A DNA stretch of 64,000 nucleotides from Promicromonosporaceae bacterium (lineage in GTDB: Bacteria > Actinomycetota > Actinomycetes > Actinomycetales > Cellulomonadaceae), in NCBI GenBank assembly GCA_009783295.1, contig WRHK01000007.1, positions 19,825-83,824 on the forward strand. Reading direction: 5' to 3'. Positions within the stretch are counted from its first letter, which is position 1. Each line of letters begins with the position of its first letter. A model generated the notes under the pieces. It made no database searches, was not told the origin of the DNA, and saw only the letters and a program-made list of their open reading frames with translations. Positions 52,064-61,173 of the stretch are shown piece by piece. The translations under genes and the position numbers were made by a program.

Positions 52064-53626
52064 ATGGCGACCTATCTCTCGCCAGGCGTGTACGTGGAAG
52101 AGGTCGAGTCCGGCTCGCGGCCCATCGAGGGCGTGGGTACGTCCGTGGCCGCCTTCGTGGGCCTGGCGGCGAAGGGGCCGCTGGACCAGCCGACGCTCGT
52201 GTCCAACTGGACGCAGTTCTCGCAGACGTTCGGCGACTTCGTGCCCGGCTCGTACCTGGCGCACGCCGTGTACGGGTACTTCCTCAACGGCGGCGGCAAC
52301 TGCTACATCGTGCGGATCGGCGGGAACGGCGACGGCCAGCAGGCCACGAAGGCCGCGCCGAAGGCGATCGGTGGCGGGGCGTCGGCGCAGGTGGGCCCGT
52401 TCCGGGTGGCCGCGCTGGACTCGACGGGCAAGACCCAGAAGATCTCCGTCGAGGTGGCCGACGCGGGGGGCGAGAACCCGCCGGACGACCAGTTCAAGCT
52501 GCTCGTGCACGTGGACGGCAAGGAGGCGGAGAACTTCGACAACGTCACGCTGAAGCGGGGCGAGGCGAACGTGGCCACGAAGATCAACCAGCACTCCAAG
52601 CTGATCAAGATCGAGGAGGTCGGCAAGGCCGGCGCGCTGACCCGCCTCGAGCGGACCACGGTCGAGCTGGCCGCGCCCGAGCCCGAGCCGGAGCCCGCGC
52701 CGCCGTCGACCACCGACCTGTCCGCGGACGCGTACATCGGCGACGCCGCCGACCGCACGGGCTTCAGCGGCCTGGAGGCCGTCGAGGAGGTCACGATCGT
52801 GGCCGTCCCCGACCTGGCCGCGGCGCTGGAGCAGGGCGCCATCGACCTGGAGACGTTCCAGGCGGTGCAGCTGGCGATGATCGCGCACTGCGAGCTCATG
52901 GGTGACCGCATGGCGATCCTCGACCCGCCGCCGGGGCTCAACGCCCAGGCCGTCAAGGAGTGGCGGCAGACCGGCGCCGGCTACGACTCGAAGTACGCCG
53001 CCCTGTACTGGCCGTACCTGCGCGTGTTCGACCCGCTGTCGGGCAAGGCGCTGCTGGTGCCGCCGTCGGGCCACCTGGCCGGCGTGTGGGCGCGCAGCGA
53101 CGGCGAGCGCGGCGTGCACAAGGCCCCCGCGAACGAGGTGGTGCGCGGCGTCGTCGCCCTCGACACGCAGATCACGCGCGCCGAGCACGACCTGCTCAAC
53201 CCCGTGGGCGTCAACGCGATCCGGTCGTTCCCCGGCCGCGGCGTGCGCGTGTGGGGCGCTCGCACCCTCTCCAGCGACCCGGCCTGGCGGTACATCAACG
53301 TGCGTCGGCTGTTCAACTACCTCGAGGAGTCGATCCTCATCGGCACACAGTGGGTGGTGTTCGAGCCGAACGACCGCGCGCTGTGGGCCCGCGTCCGCCG
53401 CACCATCGCCGCGTTCCTCGTCAACGAGTGGCGCAAGGGCGCCCTGTTCGGGTCCACACCCGACGAGGCGTTCTTCGTCAAGTGCGACGACGAGACCAAC
53501 CCCGCCGAGGGCATCGACGCCGGGCAGGTGGTGTGCCAGATCGGCATCGCGCCCGTGAAGCCGGCCGAGTTCGTCATCTTCCAGCTGTCCCAGTTCTCCG
53601 GCGGCACCAGCCTCGTCGCCGAGTGA
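52064..53626 (+). CDS. Contractile sheath protein
   Basis: 520 aa, phage-tail-sheath family (Pvc2-4/Cis2 equivalent). The N-terminus YLSPGVYVEEVESGSRPIEG is the conserved sheath arm. Landmarks FLNGGGNCYIVRIGG, the C-terminal RRLFNYLEESILIGTQWVVF and EFVIFQLSQ are typical. A middle insertion (about 100-215), Pro/Glu-rich near its end, is the variable surface domain. Only one sheath paralogue is present, as in Streptomyces, whereas Photorhabdus has three. Preceded by GAGGAGG and probably its own promoter. Confidence 0.96.
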   Translation: MATYLSPGVYVEEVESGSRPIEGVGTSVAAFVGLAAKGPLDQPTLVSNWTQFSQTFGDFVPGSYLAHAVYGYFLNGGGNCYIVRIGGNGDGQQATKAAPKAIGGGASAQVGPFRVAALDSTGKTQKISVEVADAGGENPPDDQFKLLVHVDGKEAENFDNVTLKRGEANVATKINQHSKLIKIEEVGKAGALTRLERTTVELAAPEPEPEPAPPSTTDLSADAYIGDAADRTGFSGLEAVEEVTIVAVPDLAAALEQGAIDLETFQAVQLAMIAHCELMGDRMAILDPPPGLNAQAVKEWRQTGAGYDSKYAALYWPYLRVFDPLSGKALLVPPSGHLAGVWARSDGERGVHKAPANEVVRGVVALDTQITRAEHDLLNPVGVNAIRSFPGRGVRVWGARTLSSDPAWRYINVRRLFNYLEESILIGTQWVVFEPNDRALWARVRRTIAAFLVNEWRKGALFGSTPDEAFFVKCDDETNPAEGIDAGQVVCQIGIAPVKPAEFVIFQLSQFSGGTSLVAE

Positions 53627-53653
53627 CGCCGCCACGCCTGAAGGAGCCCCGCC

Positions 53654-54097
53654 ATGCCACTGCCTGACCTCGACGCGTCAGCGGCGCACAGCTTCACCGT
53701 CACGATCGACGGCATCCAGATCCCCGCGGTCATCGAGGTCACGGGCATCAAGTCCGAGGTCGAGAAGATCGAGTACAAGGAGCAGACGTCGTCCGGCAAG
53801 TACATCGTGCGCAACCTCATCGGCCGGGCGAAGCCCGGCGAGTTCACGGTGACGCGCGGCCTCACGGACAGCAAGACGATCAGCGACTGGATCAAGACCG
53901 TGATGAACGGCGACATCGCCGGCTCCCGCAAGACGGCGAGCATCGTCTACGCCGACTACGAGGGCAGCCCCATCAAGACGTACAACTTCGTCAACTGCTG
54001 GGTCACCAACATCGAGGTGTCGGGCATGAAGGCCGGCGCCACCGAGCCCGCGACCGAGAAGTTCACCGTCGTGTACGACGAGATGACGGTGAGCTGA
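53654..54097 (+). CDS. Inner tube protein (gp19/Hcp-like, Pvc1 type)
   Basis: 147 aa, T4 gp19-like tube subunit. It begins DLDASAAHSFTVTIDGIQIP, and the conserved KYIVRNLIGRAKPGEFTVTRG and ISDWIKTVMNGD segments match. This is presumably the major tube that fills the sheath. 27-bp gap after the sheath gene; its stop overlaps the next start by 1 bp. Confidence 0.94.
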   Translation: MPLPDLDASAAHSFTVTIDGIQIPAVIEVTGIKSEVEKIEYKEQTSSGKYIVRNLIGRAKPGEFTVTRGLTDSKTISDWIKTVMNGDIAGSRKTASIVYADYEGSPIKTYNFVNCWVTNIEVSGMKAGATEPATEKFTVVYDEMTVS

Positions 54098-54561
54098 TGA
54101 TCCGGGGCGGGGCCGGGCCGCAGGTGGTCGACCGCCCGGGCGGCGACGTCGTCCCCGCGGCGTCGTCGTCGCGGGCCGCGGAGCCGGCTCCGCTGCGCAC
54201 GGAGTTCGACTTCGAGCTGCCGCGCGGGTTCGTCGACGCCGACGGCGTGCGGCACAGCCACGGCACCATGCGGCTGGCCACGGCCCGCGACGAGCTGCTG
54301 CCGCTGTACGACGCGCGCGTCCAGGAGAACCCCGCCTTCACCACGGTGGTGCTGCTGGCGCGCGTCATCACCTCGCTCGGCACCGTCCCGGCGGTCACGC
54401 CGTCGATCGTGGAGAACATGTTCGCGTCCGACGTCGCGTTCCTCCAGGACTTCTACCGCCGCATCAACGCCGAGGGGCACACGCGCGTCGCCGTCACGTG
54501 CCCCGAGTGCTCGCACCGCTTCACGCTCGACGTCTCGGGTGGGCGCCTGGGGGAATCGTGA
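54097..54561 (+). CDS. Tail-assembly-type protein with CxxC motif
   Basis: 154 aa. The core FDFELPRGFVDADGVRHSHG resembles the small proteins that follow the tube gene in tails and eCIS loci, probably chaperones for tape-measure or tube assembly. A single CPEC (CPECSHRF) near the C-terminus could bind metal as half of a ribbon. The next gene starts inside its last codons (GTG/TGA overlap), reminiscent of the G/T pair in tailed phages, here as separate overlapping genes. Confidence 0.75.
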   Translation: MIRGGAGPQVVDRPGGDVVPAASSSRAAEPAPLRTEFDFELPRGFVDADGVRHSHGTMRLATARDELLPLYDARVQENPAFTTVVLLARVITSLGTVPAVTPSIVENMFASDVAFLQDFYRRINAEGHTRVAVTCPECSHRFTLDVSGGRLGES

Positions 54562-54716
54562 CGTACGCGACCGACCGCATCCACGAGGAGGTCGCGTACA
54601 TCGCCTACCACTTCCACTGGGCGCTCGACGACATCCTCGACCTCGAGCACGGACAGCGGCAGCGGTACGTCCGCGAGATCGCGGCGATCAACCGCCGCCT
54701 GTCCGAGGGGGCCTGA
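54558..54716 (+). CDS. Small DUF6760-like assembly protein
   Basis: 52 aa, starting at GTG 54558 (4-bp overlap with the previous stop); an earlier in-frame codon exists but would run deep into the upstream gene. TDRIHEEVAYIAYHFHWALD followed by LEHGQRQRYVREIAAIN matches small conserved helical proteins in contractile-tail loci (I recall the DUF6760 family). Likely a tail assembly partner of the 154-aa protein. Confidence 0.75.
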   Translation: MTYATDRIHEEVAYIAYHFHWALDDILDLEHGQRQRYVREIAAINRRLSEGA

Positions 54717-54717
54717 C

Positions 54718-57690
54718 ATGCGCTGGCCCTGGCAGCGCCGGCCCGACGACGGCGGCCCCCGCCCGGTGGCCGCGGCGGCACCGGCCGGCTGGGCGTTCGT
54801 GCCGCCGCTGCAGCGCGTCGTCGCGGGCATCGACCCGCTGACCCGGCCCGACACGTTCCCGCGCACCCTCACCGCATGGGGCACCCCGGGGTTCCTGGGC
54901 CCGATGACGCACGCCGTCGACGACCGCGCGCCCGGCGGCGTGCTCGACGGGGACGGGCGCGGTGCGGTGACCGGGCTTCCGACGGCGACGGGAGGCCCTC
55001 GGCCCTCACCGGAGCTGACCCTGTTGCTGCCGCCGCCGCTGCCTTCGGCGAGGGCTGTTGAGGGTGGTCCTGCGCGGTCGTTGCCCGTGCAACGTTCGCG
55101 GAGTGCTCTGGTGCGGGCGCCCGAGGTGATCCGTGGGCTGCCGCTTCGGACGCCGCCCGTCGTCGCTGCGCGGGAGGCGGCGACGACCTCGCGGGAGACG
55201 GCGGGTTCCGGTGCGGGCGAAGCCGTGCCTGCGGGCCGCGCGATCGCCTCCCCGCTCGCCGAGGCGACGCCGGCCCCGGGAGCGACCCCCGCCTCGGACG
55301 CACCGACGCCGGGCGTGGCCGTCCAGCGAGAGCCGCTCGTCGCTCCGTCGCGGGTCGCCGACCTCGCGACGCGCGTCGACGGTGGGACGGAGCTGCCGAT
55401 CGTGTCGCGGCCCGCGCCCGTGTCGGCGGCGCTCCCCGTGCAGAGGTCCGCTCCGACGGCGGTTCCCGCGACGGCAGCCCCGGTTGCTCTGCAGGGCGTG
55501 GCGCCTCGTCCGGGGACCGCGCCGGACGGTGCTCGCCGGCTCGGCATCGGAGCCCCGCTGCCCTCCGACGGCGACCGCGCCCCCGGCGCCTCGCACGGAG
55601 CGCCCGCGACGATGCACCCGCGTGACGGCGTGGTCTCACGGAGCCCAGTCGGCGGCTCGTCTGCTCACGTGCCGAGCAGAGCGGTTCCCGCAGCGCCTCG
55701 AACCGGACCGATGTCGCTGCCGTCGAGCACGCGCGCGGCAGCACCGGAGGCTTCGAGGGCTGAGCCGCCTGGGGCCGGCCTGCCGATCGCTGCCTCACCG
55801 ATCGCCGACGTCGCCCCTGCGGCATCGAACCCCGCGGTCGTCCAGCGCGAGGTGGCGCTGCCGAGCGTCACTGGCGTCAAGCCGCCCGCGGTGTCGATGC
55901 CGCAGGCTGCACCGCGTGGGACGGCTGCGGTCGGTGCGCCCGCGGCGCCGTCGTCACTACCTGCCACGTCTCCGACCCAGCCGGCCGCGACGGCCGCGCA
56001 ACGGATGGTCGGGCGGGACGCGACCGTCGCGCGACCCCCGGCTGCGCCCCCGACGCGCAAGCCTCCGGTGCCGGTGAAACCCGCGCCGGTGGAGCCGGAT
56101 CCCGTGGAGCCGGCCCCGGCGACCCCGACACCGGCGACCTCGCCACCGGTGACGGACGTGACCCTCACACCTGTCGCCGTGGCGCGGGAGGTGACGCCTC
56201 CGGTGCCCGTTGCGCGCGAGGTCGCGGTGGCTCCGCGCCCCGCGCTCGCGGCTCCGCTTCCCCTGTCGCCCGCGCGACCGGAGAGACAGTCGCTAGCCCC
56301 GGACACGGCGTCGACGATCCGCGAAGACTTGCCGAGCGCGCGGGTCGCATCCCCGGGTGCCATTTCCGAACCCTCGCCATCGGCCGGGCCCGTGGCGCAG
56401 CGGACCCTCGGCCTGGCCGCGCCCCTGCCGACCATCGGGTCGGTGGCCGCCGCGAGCGCTCCGGCTGGGGCGGGCGCCGGACGTGCGCACTCGGCAGCTG
56501 TCCACGGCGCCGACCCGGCATCCGGGACCGTGCCCGTGACCGGATCGCTCCCGCTCTCCGCGCCGCACGCCCCGACGCCGGGTGCCTCCGAGCCCCCGGC
56601 CGCCATGCAACGCGAGGCGGTCGCCGGTGCGCGCCCGCTCGTCGGTGCGACGCCGGTCATGGAGGCGGCTCCGGTCTTGGCGATGACCCCGGTCCTGGGG
56701 CCGGCCCCGACCGTCGATGCGGCACCGAGCCTCGGCCAGACCCCCGCCCCGGCGACGGAATCCCGACCGCTCGCTGCCACGCCGCTGCCGCGCGGCGAGG
56801 TCGTCGTCGCGCGCGCAGCCCTTCCGGCCCCGGGCTCGCCGTCTGCCCCGACCTCGCCGCTGCCCCCGCCGAACTTGCAGCTGGCCGCGTTGACCTCTCA
56901 ACCGGCCGCCACGACCTCACCGTCGTCCGCAGTCGCCCCCGCCGCGCAGCCCACATCGGGGCGCTCGGTCCAAAGAACCGAGCGCCCCGCCGCGGCCGTC
57001 CCGGCGGTCTGGCGCTCCGCCACGACACCGCTCGCGCTCCCGACGCTCGCCCCGGCCTGCCCGCCGGCGGGCGCGCTCGCACTGATGTCCGCAGCACCGG
57101 CCGCACCCGCACCCGCAAAAGCCTCGAGCCTCCAGGGATCGGTGGGCCTCCTGACCCGCACCTCGCTCGCCCAGACCACAGACCCGCAGCCCGCCGCCCA
57201 CCCCGAGGCCCCGGCGGTCCACGTCGCGCGCGCCTGGACCGGCGCCGCCACGCCGTCGGCCGCCCCGGCCCGAGCCGTGATCGGCGCACGCCGCCGCCCC
57301 GAGGCCGTCCCTCAGATCCCGACCCTGGACACCCCGCCGACCGCCACACCTCAGGCGGCACCTCTGGCCGCCCCGAGGCCCACCCCGGCCACGGCATCAC
57401 CCCTCGCCCTCACCCCCGCACCAGTCCCCACCACAGCCCCCGCGCCGCAGACCGCCGCGCCCGAAGCACCGCCGTCGGCCCTCACCATCCCGGTCACGCA
57501 AGCACCCACGACGGCCACCGCCACCGCGCAACCCCCGAAGTCAGGCGACCCCTTCGCCGCCCTGACGCCCGTCCAGCTCGAGGACCTGGCCCGTCGCCTC
57601 ACCGACCCCCTGCTGCGCCGGCTGCGGGCCGAGACCCTCCGCGACCGCGACCGCCTGGGCCTGCGCACCGACCTGGGCAGGGAACGCTGA
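54718..57690 (+). CDS. Pro/Ala-rich disordered eCIS protein with VQR repeats
   Basis: 990 aa. A short ordered head (PPLQRVVAGIDPLTRPDTFP; AWGTPGFLGPMTHAVDDRAP) is followed by about 830 residues of low-complexity Pro/Ala/Thr/Ser sequence, punctuated at irregular intervals by (V/A/M)QR motifs (VQRSRS, VQREP, VQRSAP, VQREVA, AQRMVG, AQRTLG, MQREAV, VQRTER). It ends in a conserved helical tail (LTPVQLEDLARRLTDPLLRR and following). Similar genes in Streptomyces loci carry the uninformative label syndecan-1. No other candidate tape measure is visible, so this could set length or tether the tube, but that is inference. 1-bp overlaps on either side. Confidence 0.8.
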   Translation: MRWPWQRRPDDGGPRPVAAAAPAGWAFVPPLQRVVAGIDPLTRPDTFPRTLTAWGTPGFLGPMTHAVDDRAPGGVLDGDGRGAVTGLPTATGGPRPSPELTLLLPPPLPSARAVEGGPARSLPVQRSRSALVRAPEVIRGLPLRTPPVVAAREAATTSRETAGSGAGEAVPAGRAIASPLAEATPAPGATPASDAPTPGVAVQREPLVAPSRVADLATRVDGGTELPIVSRPAPVSAALPVQRSAPTAVPATAAPVALQGVAPRPGTAPDGARRLGIGAPLPSDGDRAPGASHGAPATMHPRDGVVSRSPVGGSSAHVPSRAVPAAPRTGPMSLPSSTRAAAPEASRAEPPGAGLPIAASPIADVAPAASNPAVVQREVALPSVTGVKPPAVSMPQAAPRGTAAVGAPAAPSSLPATSPTQPAATAAQRMVGRDATVARPPAAPPTRKPPVPVKPAPVEPDPVEPAPATPTPATSPPVTDVTLTPVAVAREVTPPVPVAREVAVAPRPALAAPLPLSPARPERQSLAPDTASTIREDLPSARVASPGAISEPSPSAGPVAQRTLGLAAPLPTIGSVAAASAPAGAGAGRAHSAAVHGADPASGTVPVTGSLPLSAPHAPTPGASEPPAAMQREAVAGARPLVGATPVMEAAPVLAMTPVLGPAPTVDAAPSLGQTPAPATESRPLAATPLPRGEVVVARAALPAPGSPSAPTSPLPPPNLQLAALTSQPAATTSPSSAVAPAAQPTSGRSVQRTERPAAAVPAVWRSATTPLALPTLAPACPPAGALALMSAAPAAPAPAKASSLQGSVGLLTRTSLAQTTDPQPAAHPEAPAVHVARAWTGAATPSAAPARAVIGARRRPEAVPQIPTLDTPPTATPQAAPLAAPRPTPATASPLALTPAPVPTTAPAPQTAAPEAPPSALTIPVTQAPTTATATAQPPKSGDPFAALTPVQLEDLARRLTDPLLRRLRAETLRDRDRLGLRTDLGRER

Positions 57691-58133
57691 TGCCCGCCAC
57701 GGCGACGGACCTCGCGGTCTCGATCAGCTATCTGGTCGAGATCGACAGCTGGAGCCTGGGCTACTTCACGGGCTGCTCGGGCCTGGGGGCCGAGGTGGTC
57801 ATCGAGACGCGCGAGGAGGGCGGCAACAACGAGCTCGTCTGGCAGCTGCCCACCCGCCTGCGCTACCCGAACATCACGCTGACGCGCCCGATCGGCGCCG
57901 ACAGCCCGAAGCTGGGCGCGCTGTTCTCGCGCATCGTCACGGAGGGGTACCAGCCGGGCACGGGGACGATCGTCGCGATGGACTCCACCACGCGGGAGAT
58001 CGCCCGGTGGGGCCTGCTGGGCATCGTGCCGGTGCGGTGGTCGGGGCCGCAGATGTCGCCGGACTCGATGACGGTGGTCGAGGAGACCCTCGAGATCGCC
58101 CACCACGGCTTCGTGACGCCGGGGGCGAGCTGA
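57690..58133 (+). CDS. Second tube-family protein (Pvc5-like)
   Basis: 147 aa, T4 gp19-like paralogue of the major tube protein. SISYLVEIDSWSLGYFTGCS followed by LGAEVVIETREEGGNNE is the family start. In Pvc/Afp the second tube protein forms the ring that joins the tube to the hub, and the position just before the LysM and VgrG-like genes matches that role. Confidence 0.92.
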   Translation: MPATATDLAVSISYLVEIDSWSLGYFTGCSGLGAEVVIETREEGGNNELVWQLPTRLRYPNITLTRPIGADSPKLGALFSRIVTEGYQPGTGTIVAMDSTTREIARWGLLGIVPVRWSGPQMSPDSMTVVEETLEIAHHGFVTPGAS

Positions 58134-58134
58134 G

Positions 58135-58896
58135 GTGAGCAGCCCGATCGCCTTCGAGGCCCCCGCCACGGGCACAGGTTCCAAGCTCGAGCACGCCGTG
58201 CTGGTGCTGTACGAGCCGTCGTCGGACGGTTCGCAGTCCGCCCCCGGTCCGGAGATCGCCCGCGTCGCCTTCCAGTTCAACCCGCGCGAGCTCGCCCTGA
58301 GCAAGGGCACGGAGTGGCGGCGCCAGACCACCCGGGCCGACGACACCGCGGGCCCGGTGCAGTTCCAGGCCAGCCAGCCGTCGCGCCTGTCGCTCGAGGT
58401 GTTCCTGGACGCGTCGCAGGAGAAGGACACGGCGGTGGTCAAGGCCGTCGAGCGCCTGTTCACGACGACGGTCCCCACGCCCACCTCGCTGAGCCGCAAG
58501 AAGCCGTCGCCGCCGTGGGTGCGGTTCCGCTGGGGCAGCCTGACGTCGTTCCTCGCGTACGTGTCGTCCGTGCGGGCCACGTACACGCTGTTCACGCGCG
58601 GCGGCGTGCCGATCCGCGCCACCGTGGCCCTCGAGCTCGAGCAGATCACCGGCCCGGTGCCGCGGCAGAACCCGACGTCGGGCACGCCCCTGCCGCAGCG
58701 CCGCCACGTGCTGGTCGAGGGCGACACGCTGGCCGGGGTCGCGTACCGCGAGTACGGCGACCCGCACCGCTGGCGGGCCGTCGCGCAGGCCAACGGCATC
58801 GACGACCCGTTCTCCCTGCGGCCTGGCCAGGTGCTGATGCTGCCGGCGGTCGACGAGCTGCGCCGCCTGACGGGGGGTCGCGACGATGCCCGGTGA
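58135..58896 (+). CDS. LysM-domain baseplate protein (Pvc7/gp53-like)
   Basis: 253 aa. The N-terminal about 180 residues match the tail-hub LysM family (VAFQFNPRELALSKGTEWRR). A C-terminal LysM-type module (RRHVLVEGDTLAGVAYREYG; about 185-235) follows. It clamps the baseplate around the hub. GTG start one base after the preceding stop; its last 11 bp overlap the spike gene. Confidence 0.9.
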   Translation: MSSPIAFEAPATGTGSKLEHAVLVLYEPSSDGSQSAPGPEIARVAFQFNPRELALSKGTEWRRQTTRADDTAGPVQFQASQPSRLSLEVFLDASQEKDTAVVKAVERLFTTTVPTPTSLSRKKPSPPWVRFRWGSLTSFLAYVSSVRATYTLFTRGGVPIRATVALELEQITGPVPRQNPTSGTPLPQRRHVLVEGDTLAGVAYREYGDPHRWRAVAQANGIDDPFSLRPGQVLMLPAVDELRRLTGGRDDAR

Positions 58897-60715
58897 CTGG
58901 CTGGTCCAGGGCCACTACGTCGACCTCGACGGCAAGCCGTGCGCCGACCTGTGGGCGCTCACCTCGATCCGGGTCGAGGCGTTCGCCAACGCGCCCGACC
59001 ACGTCGTCGTCCGCATCGCCGACCCGGAGGGCACCGTCGTCGACGCCCCGGAGATCAAGGTGGGCGCCACGTTCGACATCGGCGTCCGCGACGCCGACCA
59101 GTCGCGCGTGCCGCTGTTCAGCGGCGAGCTGACCGCCGTCGAGCACGACATCGACGTGCTCGGCCGCGTCACCACGCTGCGAGGGCTGGACCGCGCGCAC
59201 CGCCTATTCCTGGGCCGCCGCACGGACCAGTGGAACCACGCGGCGGCGTCCGACGTCGCGCGCGCCGTGGCGAGCAGGCACGGCCTGCGGGCCGACGTCG
59301 TCCCCACGTCGCAGCAGCACGACTGGATCGGGCAGCTCGCCGAGAGCGACTGGGACCTGCTGCGCCGCCTGGCCGACGACGTCGGCTACGTGCTGACCAG
59401 CCACGGCGGCACCCTGACGTTCGCGCCGCCCGTGCGGGCCCAGTCCGGGACGCACGCGACGTCGGCGCACGACGACCCGCTGGTGGTCGAGAACGGCGTC
59501 AACCTCATCGCGCTGCACGCGTCGCTCTCGGCGGCGGGGCAGGTGCCGTCGGTGACGGTGCGGGGCTGGGACCCGCAGGGCAAGAAGACCGTGGTGGGCA
59601 CCTCCAAGGACCCGCACCCGGGGTTCGACGTCGCGGGGGCGAGCCCGGCGGCGCTGTCGAAGCCGTTCGGCGCGTCGCCGTTCGCGGTGGGCCGCGCGAC
59701 GGCCACCGACCAGACGACGGCCGACGGCTATGCGCAGGCGCTCGCGCAGCGCCTGGGCGGCGGCTCGGTGGAGCTCGACGTCGAGACGCTCGGCGAGCCC
59801 ACGATCATGCCGGGCGCCGTGGTCGCGCTCGCGCGGTGCGGCGACCGGTTCGACGGTCGGTACACGGTGACGTCGGCCCGGCACGAGATCGCGGACGGCG
59901 GGTACGTCACCACGTTCACGGTGGCGGGCGCGTCGGACAGGTCGCTCGCGGGCATGGCGGCGGGCGGCGCCCCGGGGGCGTCGTCGCGCCCTCCAGGGCG
60001 TGGCGTGCTCCCGGCGATCGTCACCAACGTCCGCGACCCGCAGCAGGCGGGGCGCGTCAAGGTGTCGGTGCCGTACCTGTTCCCGGACGTCGAGTCGTTC
60101 TGGGCGCAGGTGGTGCAGCAGGGCGCCGGCAAGGACCGCGGCCTGGTGCTGCTGCCGGAGGTCAACGACCAGGTGCTCGTCGCCTTCGCGGAGGGCGACC
60201 TGGAGCACCCGTACGTGCTGGGCGGCCTGTTCAGCAGCCAGGACACCATCGAGGACGCCGGCACGGTGGTGGGCGACGACGGCGCCGTGGGCCGGCGCGC
60301 GCTGACCTCGCGCACGGGCCTGCACCTGGAGATCACGGAGACGCCGCAGGGCGAGAAGATCGAGCTCACCTCGAAGGACCGCAAGGAGCGCGTGTCGGTG
60401 CTCCAGAAGCCGCAGACGGGCATCGAGGTGCAGACCACGGGCCCCGTGACCATCAAGGCGCAGCAGGAGGTCACGGTCCAGGCCGCGCAGAAGGTCTCGG
60501 TCACCTCGACCAGCGGTGACGTCGCCGTCTCGGGCAAGGCGATCACGGTCCAGGGCACGGAGAAGATCGCGCTCTCGGCCCCGCAGATCACCATCGACGG
60601 CTCGGCCAAGGTCGAGGTGCACGGCGCGATGGTCAAGGTCGCCGCCGACGCGACGGCGGAGCTGTCGGCCGCCGCGGAGACGACCGTGCGCGGCGCCCTC
60701 GTGCGGATCAACTGA
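58886..60715 (+). CDS. VgrG-like central spike protein (Pvc8-like)
   Basis: 609 aa. A gp27-like hub (about 1-360) contains LSRRLADDVGYVL-type features (WDLLRRLADDVGYVLTSHGG). The OB-fold gp5 region (about 370-460; AIVTNVRDPQQAGRVKVSVP; LLPEVNDQVLVAFAEGD) follows. The C-terminal triple-stranded beta-helix has short repeats (TIKAQQEVTVQAAQKVSVTS). No effector extension. The PAAR tip protein is encoded 19 kb upstream at 39598-39909. GRGVLPAIV marks the start of the OB domain. Confidence 0.94.
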   Translation: MPGDWLVQGHYVDLDGKPCADLWALTSIRVEAFANAPDHVVVRIADPEGTVVDAPEIKVGATFDIGVRDADQSRVPLFSGELTAVEHDIDVLGRVTTLRGLDRAHRLFLGRRTDQWNHAAASDVARAVASRHGLRADVVPTSQQHDWIGQLAESDWDLLRRLADDVGYVLTSHGGTLTFAPPVRAQSGTHATSAHDDPLVVENGVNLIALHASLSAAGQVPSVTVRGWDPQGKKTVVGTSKDPHPGFDVAGASPAALSKPFGASPFAVGRATATDQTTADGYAQALAQRLGGGSVELDVETLGEPTIMPGAVVALARCGDRFDGRYTVTSARHEIADGGYVTTFTVAGASDRSLAGMAAGGAPGASSRPPGRGVLPAIVTNVRDPQQAGRVKVSVPYLFPDVESFWAQVVQQGAGKDRGLVLLPEVNDQVLVAFAEGDLEHPYVLGGLFSSQDTIEDAGTVVGDDGAVGRRALTSRTGLHLEITETPQGEKIELTSKDRKERVSVLQKPQTGIEVQTTGPVTIKAQQEVTVQAAQKVSVTSTSGDVAVSGKAITVQGTEKIALSAPQITIDGSAKVEVHGAMVKVAADATAELSAAAETTVRGALVRIN

Positions 60716-60726
60716 GGGGAGCCCCC

Positions 60727-61173
60727 ATGGCACAGGACTTCGTCGGGGCGGGCATCGCGTTCCCGCTGCGCACCGACCGCACGGGCCGGCTGGCCCTGGT
60801 GCGCGAGACCCGCGAGATCGAGGAGGCCGTGCGCCTGATCCTTGCGACGGCGCCCGGCGAGAGGCCGATGCGTCCGGAGTTCGGCTGCCGCGTCCACGAG
60901 TACGTCTTCGCCCCCGCCGACGCCCAGACGGCGGGAGACATCGCCACCGCCGTGCGCCAGGCGCTGGACCGCTGGGAGCCGCGCATCACGGTCGAGGACG
61001 TGCTGGTCAGCCTCGACGGCGCCGCCGACGGCGTGCTCTACATCGACGTCCGCTACCAGGTGCGCGGCACCAATGACCCCCGCAACCTCGTGTTCCCGTT
61101 CTACGTCATCCCGCGGGAGGACTCCGGCGACGCCGCCGCCCTGCCCGCACTGCCACGTGCTCTGGAGGCGTGA
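60727..61173 (+). CDS. gp25-like baseplate wedge protein (Pvc9-like)
   Basis: 148 aa, gp25/GPW family. The start FVGAGIAFPLRTDRTG, the helix ETREIEEAVRLILATAPGER and PMRPEFGCRVHEYVF are diagnostic. It joins baseplate to sheath and nucleates sheath assembly. 11-bp gap after the spike; TGATG overlap with the next gene. A short Asp/Ala-rich C-terminal tail extends beyond the family core. Confidence 0.94.
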   Translation: MAQDFVGAGIAFPLRTDRTGRLALVRETREIEEAVRLILATAPGERPMRPEFGCRVHEYVFAPADAQTAGDIATAVRQALDRWEPRITVEDVLVSLDGAADGVLYIDVRYQVRGTNDPRNLVFPFYVIPREDSGDAAALPALPRALEA

